Below, one piece after another: positions 1 to 5,583 of a DNA stretch of 5,583 nt (its first letter is position 1; every line of letters begins with the position of its first letter). The position numbers were made by a program, and so were the translations under genes. Location: the NCBI GenBank assembly GCA_003563455.1, contig PWRV01000280.1, forward strand, positions 1-5,583, read 5' to 3'. Source of the DNA: Thioalkalivibrio sp. Its GTDB lineage: Bacteria; Pseudomonadota; Gammaproteobacteria; Ectothiorhodospirales; Ectothiorhodospiraceae. The notes beneath the pieces were generated by a model. The model did no database searches. It worked only from the letters and a program-made list of their open reading frames with translations, and was not told the origin of the DNA.

Positions 1-2187
1 CTCGCCACCGTCGTGGTTGTGACGCTGGCGGCCACACTCCTGATGCTCCCAGAGTACCGCGCCACCGCAACGGTACAGATAAATCCGGAAGTATCCCGGA
101 TTCTTGCCTACGACGACTTCGACTCATCCGCTGGCGGGAGCACGAGCTCCGAGCAGTTTCTTGCCACCCAGCGCGGCATACTCGGCAGCCGGTCGCTTGC
201 CGAAGCAGTGGTGAGCAACAACGGTCTTATGGACCACCCGGAGTTGAGCGGTGAAATGCGCCAGCGCGGTGTCGTCGCCGAGTTCAGGGCCCTGATCGGC
301 CTCCTGTTTGGTGCGGTGCGGTCGTCAAGCGACGGGGCCGCTGCCGATTCGGGGCAGCCGGGAGCCGAGGCGGAGGAACAACAGCAGATCCGGGAGGCTG
401 CGCGTCGACTGCAGAATCGCATCGAGATCGACCAGAACAGGAACTCGCAGCTCGTGCGTGTGAGTTTCGTCAGCTTCGACCGGGAGTTCTCCGCGGAAGT
501 CGCGAACGCTGTGGTGCGCGAATACATCCAGAGCACCATGCAGCGCCGCTACGACTCCGGTAGTGAGGCACGGCGGTTCCTGCAGGAGCAGCTGCAGGAG
601 ATGCGGATCGCCCTGGAACGGTCGGACTGGGAGCTCGCCGATTTCGCGCGCCGGGTCCGGGTCTCGGATCTCGCCGCCAACCAGGAGATGGCACGCGAGG
701 GATTGCAGAGCCTGAACGAACGGCTGGAGGGTGTGCGCGGAGAACTGGTTCAGCTCGCCGGCTGGCGGGAACTGGTGCAGCACGGCCGGCTCGACCACCT
801 CGACCCGGTCGTCAACAGCGTCACCATTGCCGAGCTACAGACCCGGTTGCTGGATGCCTCGACCGAATATGCCGCCCTCTCGGAACGCTTCCTCGACGAC
901 TATCCCGCGGTGGCCGAGGTGTTGCGGCGCATGGAGCTCCTGCGTGCGGAGATCGCGGCGGAAAAAGAGCGCATCGCGGACGGTATCCTCGGACGCTTCG
1001 AGACCTTGAGGGCGCAGGAGACCGCGCTCGAGCAGGCCATCGACGACCGTGAGGAGCGCATCATGGCCCTGAATGAGCAGGCCGTGCAGTACAACATCCT
1101 GATGCGGGAACACGAGACCAACCGGGAGTTGTACGACGGTCTGCTGCAGCGCATGAAGGAGATCGGCGTAGCCGCCGGGGTCCAGGAGAGCAATATCGCG
1201 GTGATCGATGCGGCAGAGATCCCGATTGATGCGTTCCGGCCTCTGCTCGGCCTGAACCTCGCGTTGGCCTCGATGCTCGGTCTGATGTTCGGTGTTGGCC
1301 TGGCCCTGCTGCTAGAATTTCTCGACCGGACCGTGCGCCACGCTGACGACATCGAAAGGCTGGTCGAGTTGCCAGTGATGGGCTTGGTTCCGCTCGCTGC
1401 CTCGGACGAGATGGGCGGGGAAGGGCGGCACGCGCCGGGCCTTCGTAATGCGCTCAGCCACTGCAGCGCGCGGCGGCCGGATTGCTCGATTTCGGAGGCA
1501 TTTCGTTCGCTGCGAACCAGCCTGATGTTCTCCATGCCTCAGGGCATGCCGAAGACCCTGCTGGTTACCAGTACCGCGCAGGGTGAGGGCAAGAGCACAA
1601 CCGCAGTCAATCTTGCCACGGTGATTGCCCAGAATGGTGTCCGCGTGCTGTTAATCGACGCCGACCTGCGCAGGCCTGCACTGCACCGGGACTTCGGCTG
1701 CCCGCGCGCGCCCGGCCTCACCAACGCAATCGCCCAGTTCGAGCAGGGGTCGCGCCTCGACCGCTCGCTGATACGCGATACGGAGGTGGATAGGCTCTCC
1801 GTGATTCCCGCGGGAAATCCGACACCAAAACCCACGGAACTACTGAGTTCGCACCGCCTCGCACAGATCCTCTCCGGGTGCACGGAGCTGTTTGACCACG
1901 TGATCATCGACGCCCCGCCGGTCCTGGGACTGGCGGATGCGGTCGCGCTGTCGCGCCGGGTCGAAGGCGTCATCGTCACGGTCGCAGCGGGCGAGACCGG
2001 CAAGGAAAATCTGAGGGTGGCCGTGCAGCGGCTGCAGCAGGTCCACGCCCCGCTACTCGGCACAGTGCTGAACCGGGTCGATTTCAGCAGTCCGGACTAC
2101 GCGTACTACTCCTCCGAGTATTACGGCTATCAGGAAGCAACGGAGGCTTCGGATAACCAGAACCTGCCGATCAGCAAGGCCTCCTGA
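1..2187 (+). CDS. Wzz/GNVR-type polysaccharide co-polymerase fused to tyrosine autokinase (BY-kinase), 5' partial
   Basis: This inner-membrane protein regulates chain length and export of a Wzy-type exopolysaccharide by cycles of tyrosine autophosphorylation. The frame is open from base 1 and enters mid-way through a hydrophobic segment (first transmembrane helix) followed by PEYRATATVQI, typical of the Wzz N-terminus. The true start therefore lies upstream, and a few tens of residues are probably missing. Counting from the GTG at 13, the order is: periplasmic Wzz region with long coiled coil (about 120-380), GNVR-like segment ending in the AAEIP stretch, second transmembrane helix (about 411-434), then the cytoplasmic kinase. 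The kinase shows Walker A QGEGKST (523-529), Walker A' DADLRRP (549-555), Walker B IIDAPP (631-636) and a C-terminal tyrosine cluster with six Tyr (696, 698, 699, 703, 704, 706). All catalytic motifs are intact. It is the fused Wzc-like form, not the split chain-length/kinase pair common in XrtA loci. The specific gene name cannot be told from sequence alone. Confidence 0.95.
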   Translation, partial: LATVVVVTLAATLLMLPEYRATATVQINPEVSRILAYDDFDSSAGGSTSSEQFLATQRGILGSRSLAEAVVSNNGLMDHPELSGEMRQRGVVAEFRALIGLLFGAVRSSSDGAAADSGQPGAEAEEQQQIREAARRLQNRIEIDQNRNSQLVRVSFVSFDREFSAEVANAVVREYIQSTMQRRYDSGSEARRFLQEQLQEMRIALERSDWELADFARRVRVSDLAANQEMAREGLQSLNERLEGVRGELVQLAGWRELVQHGRLDHLDPVVNSVTIAELQTRLLDASTEYAALSERFLDDYPAVAEVLRRMELLRAEIAAEKERIADGILGRFETLRAQETALEQAIDDREERIMALNEQAVQYNILMREHETNRELYDGLLQRMKEIGVAAGVQESNIAVIDAAEIPIDAFRPLLGLNLALASMLGLMFGVGLALLLEFLDRTVRHADDIERLVELPVMGLVPLAASDEMGGEGRHAPGLRNALSHCSARRPDCSISEAFRSLRTSLMFSMPQGMPKTLLVTSTAQGEGKSTTAVNLATVIAQNGVRVLLIDADLRRPALHRDFGCPRAPGLTNAIAQFEQGSRLDRSLIRDTEVDRLSVIPAGNPTPKPTELLSSHRLAQILSGCTELFDHVIIDAPPVLGLADAVALSRRVEGVIVTVAAGETGKENLRVAVQRLQQVHAPLLGTVLNRVDFSSPDYAYYSSEYYGYQEATEASDNQNLPISKAS

Positions 2188-2200
2188 ACCGGGGATCGCG

Positions 2201-3445
2201 GTGTCGAAACGGACCTACCTGCGCCGGTTGCTCCTCGGTGTCGCCGGCCTCGCCGCGATCGCGATCGCCGGGCTCGAGCACCGGGCCCTGAGCTCGATCG
2301 AACTGGATCTGGAAGTTGCGGGGAGCGAACCCCGGGTCGAGATTCCCTGGGGCGGGTTTGCCGGCCGTCGTCTGTCGGCGATGGTGGAGGCGAACTGGCG
2401 GCAGAATCCGGAGATGGCCGAAACCTTCCTGGCCCGGCAACTGCAGCGCTATCCACTCGACCACAGCCGCTGGTACACCCGCGCGATCGTCAGCCGGGAT
2501 CTCGACCGTGACCCTGATCTCTTGCGTGCCCACCTTGGCGCGTCGGTTGCCACGCAACCCGGGAATCGGGAGGCACGCTGGCGGGCAGCCACGCTCTCGC
2601 AATTGCTGGGCGATGCGGACCTGGCTGCCGACCACCTTCGCCAATGGCTTCATGATCAGCCCGGTGAGGCCGGACAGGTCCTGTTCGCGGCGGGCCGCTG
2701 GATCCACGATCCAGACGAGCTCCTGGACCGTGTCGTCCCGGAAGGGGAATTGTACCTGTCGGCGGTGCTGCGCTTCGCCCGCCAGCACGACCGGGTTGAT
2801 CTGGCCCCTGCAGCCTGGGCGCGCCTTCCAGGGCCCCGGCCGCCGGGCGACAATGCCCTGCTGGACTTCGTGGATCTGGTGCTCGGCGAGGGCGACTATG
2901 ATGCGGCCATGGCCGCATGGCGCGAGACCTATCCCGACTACCGGCCAGGACAGGTGCCGAACGGCGACTTTGTGCACCCGGTCGGGGGCGGACGCGGGCT
3001 CGACTGGGACACCCGCATGCCCGCCGGCAGCCAGGCCATGCGGGACACGCGACGGTTCGTCAGCGAACCGGCCAGCCTCCGGCTCGAGTTCGACGGCAAG
3101 GAGACACTCCGGCTGTCCCGTCCGTCGGTGCGCATACCGGTGGCGGCCAACCCCGACGGCTGGATCCTTTCCGGCCACTGGCGCGGCGAGCGGCTGACCA
3201 CGCGGGCGCTGCCGTACCTGGATGTCCGGCCTGGCAACGGGGATCGGACGCGCGTGGATGTCCCCGCAACGACCTTCGACTGGACGCCGTTCCGGGTCGA
3301 ACTCGACGGCGCCGATGAGCCCGCCCTGCTGCACCTGCAACTCCGGCGCGACCCTTCGGTCCATCACTTTGACCGCTTTCTCGCCGGCACCCTGTGGCTT
3401 GATGCCCTGCGCCTGGAGCCGCGGGCTTCGGCCTCCCTGGATTGA
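2201..3445 (+). CDS. Membrane-anchored or exported TPR-like protein with C-terminal carbohydrate-binding-like beta domain
   Basis: I do not recognise a named family. The GTG start is supported by GGGGA at 2191-2195, five bases upstream, and by a basic N-terminus (KR, RR) followed by a hydrophobic stretch (residues 10-25), which is a signal anchor or signal peptide. The body is therefore expected in the periplasm. Residues about 60-250 are helical, with alternating Ala/Leu/Trp spacing like degenerate tetratricopeptide repeats (for example NREARWRAATLSQLLGD). From N254-G255-D256-F257 to the end the pattern changes to beta strands. An NGDF start, a GLDWD turn and a closing LWLDALRLEP strand resemble jelly-roll carbohydrate-binding modules that begin with NG-F. 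The gene starts 13 bases after the kinase stop, so the two are very likely co-transcribed, and a terminator follows. A role in contacting polymer or scaffolding EPS export is inferred from domain type and context. A long antisense frame covers it, but codon composition, RBS and domain logic favour this strand. Confidence 0.85.
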   Translation: MSKRTYLRRLLLGVAGLAAIAIAGLEHRALSSIELDLEVAGSEPRVEIPWGGFAGRRLSAMVEANWRQNPEMAETFLARQLQRYPLDHSRWYTRAIVSRDLDRDPDLLRAHLGASVATQPGNREARWRAATLSQLLGDADLAADHLRQWLHDQPGEAGQVLFAAGRWIHDPDELLDRVVPEGELYLSAVLRFARQHDRVDLAPAAWARLPGPRPPGDNALLDFVDLVLGEGDYDAAMAAWRETYPDYRPGQVPNGDFVHPVGGGRGLDWDTRMPAGSQAMRDTRRFVSEPASLRLEFDGKETLRLSRPSVRIPVAANPDGWILSGHWRGERLTTRALPYLDVRPGNGDRTRVDVPATTFDWTPFRVELDGADEPALLHLQLRRDPSVHHFDRFLAGTLWLDALRLEPRASASLD

Positions 3446-3499
3446 CACAGACGCCGATGGAATCGCAGCCGGAGGCTATCTCCATTGTGCCTCCGTGGA

Positions 3500-3528
3500 A
3501 CACCGCCTCCGGGGGGTGTGAGTTTTTT
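3500..3528 (+). terminator. Rho-independent terminator after the kinase/TPR gene pair
   Basis: ACACC (3500-3504) pairs with GGTGT (3515-3519). A G-G mismatch follows, then CC (3506-3507) pairs with GG (3512-3513) around a four-base loop. Three bases after the stem comes a run of six T (3523-3528). It lies 55 bases after the stop of the upstream gene, on the expected strand. The mismatch and the GAG spacer before the T-run make it less than ideal, so termination may be partial. Confidence 0.65.
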
Positions 3529-3591
3529 GTCCGCCCTCGCCAAAGGGCATCGTGGGAGCGGCGTCCAGCCTTGATCTCCTGCCCGCTGGCT

Positions 3592-3645
3592 TTTACGTCA
3601 CCCAGCTATAAAGTTTTAACCCAAAAAGTCTATATAATGGTTATC
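3592..3645 (+). promoter_or_regulatory. Probable promoter of the ATPase gene
   Basis: A perfect sigma70 -10 hexamer TATAAT sits at 3633-3638 in an AT-rich island that contrasts with the surrounding GC-rich DNA. No good -35 box is found 16-18 bases upstream (the 17-base-spacer position reads AAAGTT), so an activator or another sigma factor may be needed. A weaker alternative is TTTACG (3592-3597) with TTTAAC (3615-3620) at 17-base spacing, each four of six to consensus. Transcription starting near 3645 would give a leader of about 200 bases before the ATPase ATG. Assignment rests on sequence pattern and on the terminator just upstream. Confidence 0.5.
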
Positions 3646-3654
3646 AACCCAAAA
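3618..3654 (+). repeat. Direct repeat AACCCAAAA flanking the -10 box
   Basis: AACCCAAAA occurs at 3618-3626 and again at 3646-3654, 28 bases start to start, with TATAAT between them. In addition TAACC (3617-3621) is the inverted complement of GGTTA (3639-3643), also around the -10 box. Paired 9-base copies bracketing a promoter core are the layout of an operator for a dimeric regulator, but no regulator is identified and the arrangement could be chance. Confidence 0.5.
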
Positions 3655-3748
3655 GGACGCGCAGCATCTGCACCGCCCAGGGGCACCCCGGTCGCGCAGC
3701 CGGCTTGCCCGGCCGGCCGCGGAGTCCGACGTCAAAGTGCCCGTGTGT

Positions 3749-3781
3749 CCCGCGGAAGGTTATCCCGCGAGAGGATGCGGG
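3749..3781 (+). other. Mutually exclusive hairpins in the ATPase leader
   Basis: CGCGG (3751-3755) can pair with CCGCG (3765-3769) across a nine-base loop. Alternatively CCCGC (3764-3768) can pair with GCGGG (3777-3781) across an eight-base loop. The two stems share 3765-3768, so only one can form at a time. No known riboswitch consensus is recognised. In DNA this GC-rich, five-base stems arise easily by chance. Confidence 0.3.
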
Positions 3782-3801
3782 CAGAGCGATCGCGAGGCAT
3801 C

Positions 3802-3849
3802 ATGGCCTGCGGAAACCCGTGCAACAGGGCAGCACAGCATCATGTATGA
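3802..3849 (+). CDS. Possible 15-residue upstream ORF overlapping the ATPase start
   Basis: ATG at 3802 is preceded by GCGAGG (3792-3797) at four-base spacing, a better Shine-Dalgarno match than any before the ATPase. It encodes MACGNPCNRAAQHHV and stops with TGA at 3847-3849, overlapping the ATPase ATG (3842) by eight bases. If translated, it could feed ribosomes to the ATPase start by translational coupling. Nothing about the peptide suggests an independent function. It may equally be a chance frame. Confidence 0.25.
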   Translation: MACGNPCNRAAQHHV

Positions 3850-5583
3850 AGCCTTCTATGGGCTGAAGGCGGATCCCTTCCGCCTCAGTTCCGACGCCAA
3901 CTTCCGTTTCGACCACCGCAGCTACAAACGGGCGAAGGCGTCGGTGCAGTATGCGCTGCATCGGGCCGAGGGCTTCGTGATGATCACGGGGCGACCGGGT
4001 ACCGGAAAGACCACTCTCGTCAACGATCTGACCGCCAGCCTGCCGCGGCGCGAGGTGGTCGTCGGGAGCCTCGTCAGCACTCAGCTGGAGGCAGACGATC
4101 TCCTGAGGATGACGGCCCACGCCTTCGGGCTGAATGCGGAGGCACCAAAGAAGTCACAGATCCTCATGCGGCTAATGGAATACCTGGCTCAGCAGCACCG
4201 CCAGGGTCTCCGTACCCTGCTGATCATCGACGAGGCACAGGATCTTGCCCCCTCGGCGCTGGAAGAACTGCGGCTTTTGACCAACCTGCAGCACGGCGGT
4301 CACCCTCTGCTGCAGATCGTTCTGATCGGGCAGGAGGATTTGCGCGTCCTCGTGCGTCGCCCGGAACTGGAACAGGTGCACCAACGGCTGATCGCGGCCT
4401 GGCACCTTGAGCCGCTGAGTCCCGAGGAGACCATCGGGTACGTCAGACACCGGCTGGAACGGGCCGGCTGGACGGGCGACCCGTCCATCGAGCCCGGCGT
4501 GATGCCCATCGTGTTTCAGTTCAGCGAGGGTGTGCCCCGACGCGTCAACCTGATTTGCAGCCGCCTGATGCTGTATGGCTTTATCGGTAGCAGCCATGTG
4601 ATCACCGAGGACGATGCCAGGGCTGTGGCGCAGGAACTCAAGGACGAGGAACTCGCGCGTCCTTTTGATGACCGCCAGGATGCCTGGCCGCTGCCTGAAG
4701 ACGGTCAGCTCAGCGCGGAGAGCACGCCACCGCACGCCTCGGGGCGTGAGGCGCAAGCTGAGGCACCGTCCGGTGATCCGATCAAGAAAACCGCCTGGTC
4801 CGAGATCGATCGTGGTCTTTACCGGGCTGGCGCAAGTGCCGCCGGGCCCGGAGCTGCTGAGTCCTCTTCCGAAGAGCCGTCCCGGTCCGGGTCGGAGTCG
4901 CCGCTGGCTGCGGAGCCCGCGCAAGACGAGGCTTCCGATGCTGTGGTTGCGGACGACTTGCCGAAGCACCCGGCCGCGACAGAGGCGAGCGCGCCTGAAG
5001 ATGCGCAGAATGCGGCCCGCGGGAAGCCGCCGCGAGCTGCCCCGGCTGCAGCCGAGCATCCTGCGGGTCCCGAGTCAACCGATGTGTCCGAACCATCCTT
5101 TTGGCGCGCGGGAGGGGTCGCGGTGCCGCTCTCAAGCGCGAGCGCCGAGGTGCGTATCTCAGCCGAGCGCGACTGGGATCGCCCCGGTGACCGCGTGCGT
5201 GATACCCCCCCGGGGCTGGATGACCCCGGCGAAAGCAGCCGATCTGCCGTTGGGCGCGTCGTGCTGGTGTTCGTGCTGCTGGTGGCGATCGGTTTCACGG
5301 CCTTCCTGCTGCTGCGTCCCCTGGTGGAAACCGAGATCGCAGGGCCAACGGAGCCCACTCCCGGGGCGCAGGTCCCGGCGCCGCAGATCCAGGAGCCGCC
5401 CGATCCCGCTGCGCAGGACGAGGAGGGTGTGCCGCGCGAATCAGAATTGCGGGTTGAGACCCTTCCCGAGGTAGCCGAGTCCACTCTCGACACGCCCGAA
5501 CCGGCCCCCCTGGAAACGTCACTGCCTGAAATCATCCCGGAAACGGAAACGGAAACGGAAACGGAAACGGAAACGGAAACGGA
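3842..5583 (+). CDS. ExeA/GspA-like AAA+ ATPase (PEP-CTERM/EPS-locus type) with long linker, transmembrane helix and Glu-Thr repeat, 3' partial
   Basis: Open without a stop for 580 codons to the window end. It begins with the subfamily hallmark MYEAFYGLKADPF. Walker A is GRPGTGKT (50-57), Walker B LLIIDEAQ (126-133), then the ELRLLTNL helix (142-149), a sensor-1-like IVLIGQ (159-164) and the GVPRRVN sensor-2 region (230-236); all look intact. The ATPase domain ends near 267, close to the whole length I recall for TIGR03015 proteins. An Ala/Pro/Glu/Ser-rich, probably disordered linker follows (about 268-468), then one transmembrane helix (about 473-491) and an acidic, Pro-rich tail that becomes (Glu-Thr)7 at 567-580. 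The topology matches GspA/ExeA: cytoplasmic ATPase, single span, periplasmic tail. The ExeA tail binds peptidoglycan; here the tail domain lies beyond the window. The start is set by the hallmark, although only a weak AGGG (3826-3829) lies upstream. Role in EPS assembly or secretion is inferred from family and neighbours. Confidence 0.92.
   Translation, partial: MYEAFYGLKADPFRLSSDANFRFDHRSYKRAKASVQYALHRAEGFVMITGRPGTGKTTLVNDLTASLPRREVVVGSLVSTQLEADDLLRMTAHAFGLNAEAPKKSQILMRLMEYLAQQHRQGLRTLLIIDEAQDLAPSALEELRLLTNLQHGGHPLLQIVLIGQEDLRVLVRRPELEQVHQRLIAAWHLEPLSPEETIGYVRHRLERAGWTGDPSIEPGVMPIVFQFSEGVPRRVNLICSRLMLYGFIGSSHVITEDDARAVAQELKDEELARPFDDRQDAWPLPEDGQLSAESTPPHASGREAQAEAPSGDPIKKTAWSEIDRGLYRAGASAAGPGAAESSSEEPSRSGSESPLAAEPAQDEASDAVVADDLPKHPAATEASAPEDAQNAARGKPPRAAPAAAEHPAGPESTDVSEPSFWRAGGVAVPLSSASAEVRISAERDWDRPGDRVRDTPPGLDDPGESSRSAVGRVVLVFVLLVAIGFTAFLLLRPLVETEIAGPTEPTPGAQVPAPQIQEPPDPAAQDEEGVPRESELRVETLPEVAESTLDTPEPAPLETSLPEIIPETETETETETETET
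5539..5583 (+). repeat. In-frame GGAAAC hexanucleotide tandem repeat, 7.5 copies to window end
   Basis: Seven perfect GGAAAC units plus GGA run from 5539 to the last base, so the array continues past the window. Read in the ATPase frame the repeat encodes alternating Glu-Thr. Because the unit is six bases, gain or loss of copies changes protein length by two residues per unit without shifting the frame. The perfect identity at the codon level (only GAA and ACG) in a gene that otherwise mixes codons indicates recent expansion by slippage. Confidence 0.95.

Larger units (their letters stand above)
3446..3841. other. Intergenic regulatory region between the TPR/beta-domain gene and the ATPase gene
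   Basis: About 400 bases without a convincing protein gene of normal size. In order it holds an inverted repeat (3470-3476 with 3489-3495), a terminator-like hairpin with six T (3500-3528), a small inverted repeat GCCCT/AGGGC (3533-3537 with 3544-3548), an AT-rich island (about 3590-3660) with TATAAT, and a GC-rich leader (about 3660-3841) with hairpin potential and a short upstream ORF. Reading frames that cross the whole region (one from a TTG at 3442, one from the ATG at 3637, both ending at 3849) give Arg/Ala/Pro-rich peptides of the kind expected from non-coding GC-rich DNA. Confidence 0.8.

Noticed and set aside
2171..3448. 425-codon open frame on the minus strand opposite the TPR/beta-domain gene
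   Set aside because: It is antisense to a gene with RBS, signal-like N-terminus and recognisable fold pattern. Its product is Arg/Pro/Gly-rich without motifs, and long antisense frames are expected in GC-rich genes.
3587..3601. Possible sigma54 promoter (TGGC followed by pyrimidines)
   Set aside because: The TGGC element has no GC dinucleotide at the required spacing, so the -24/-12 pattern is not met.
3711..3718. GGCCGGCC palindrome
   Set aside because: A short GC palindrome in GC-rich DNA with no flanking structure is expected by chance.
3637..3849. 70-codon frame from the ATG within the -10 box to the ATPase start
   Set aside because: The ATG lies inside the probable -10 element, so it would not be on the main transcript. 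It has no ribosome binding site, and the Arg-rich product looks random. Only the last 15 codons have a plausible start.
4172..5059. 295-codon open frame on the minus strand opposite the ATPase gene
   Set aside because: It lies over the Walker B and linker region of a clear AAA+ gene and its product shows no domain, so it is a composition shadow.
4614..5474. 286-codon open frame on the plus strand in another phase of the ATPase gene
   Set aside because: Its translation is almost entirely Arg/Pro/Ser-rich, typical of a shifted frame, while the ATPase phase continues open with a transmembrane helix and repeat.

Overview
The window is GC-rich (about two-thirds G+C by eye). All three recognisable genes lie on the + strand and look like part of an extracellular polysaccharide (EPS) locus of a Gram-negative bacterium. 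A high-GC gammaproteobacterium is my guess, because the AAA+ ATPase closely resembles, from memory, the 'putative secretion ATPase, PEP-CTERM locus' subfamily (TIGR03015). No taxonomic marker is present, so the organism stays uncertain.

Layout. (1) Positions 1-2187 hold a bacterial tyrosine autokinase fused to a Wzz/GNVR chain-length domain; its N-terminus is cut off by the window start. (2) After a 13-base gap, 2201-3445 encodes a membrane-anchored or exported protein with degenerate TPR-like helical repeats and a C-terminal beta-rich, carbohydrate-binding-like domain; I do not recognise a named family. (3) Positions 3446-3841 are a roughly 400-base intergenic region. It holds a GC hairpin with a T-run (terminator), an AT-rich island with a perfect TATAAT and a 9-base direct repeat, and a GC-rich leader with a possible 15-codon upstream ORF that overlaps the next start codon. 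(4) From 3842 to the window end there is an ExeA/GspA-type AAA+ ATPase with an unusually long C-terminal extension: a disordered linker, one transmembrane helix, and a tail that enters an in-frame GGAAAC hexanucleotide repeat (Glu-Thr dipeptides) and runs off the window.

How the parts may work together (inference). The kinase would control polymer chain length and Wzy-dependent export across the inner membrane. The TPR/beta-domain protein, probably co-transcribed with it, could touch the polymer or scaffold the export machine in the periplasm. The ATPase, apparently on its own promoter, could couple cytoplasmic ATP hydrolysis to a periplasmic partner through its transmembrane helix. No sortase-like XrtA, polymerase, glycosyltransferase, mobile element, RNA gene or CRISPR array is visible. 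The most unusual material is the intergenic leader and the ATPase C-terminal extension with its tandem repeat.
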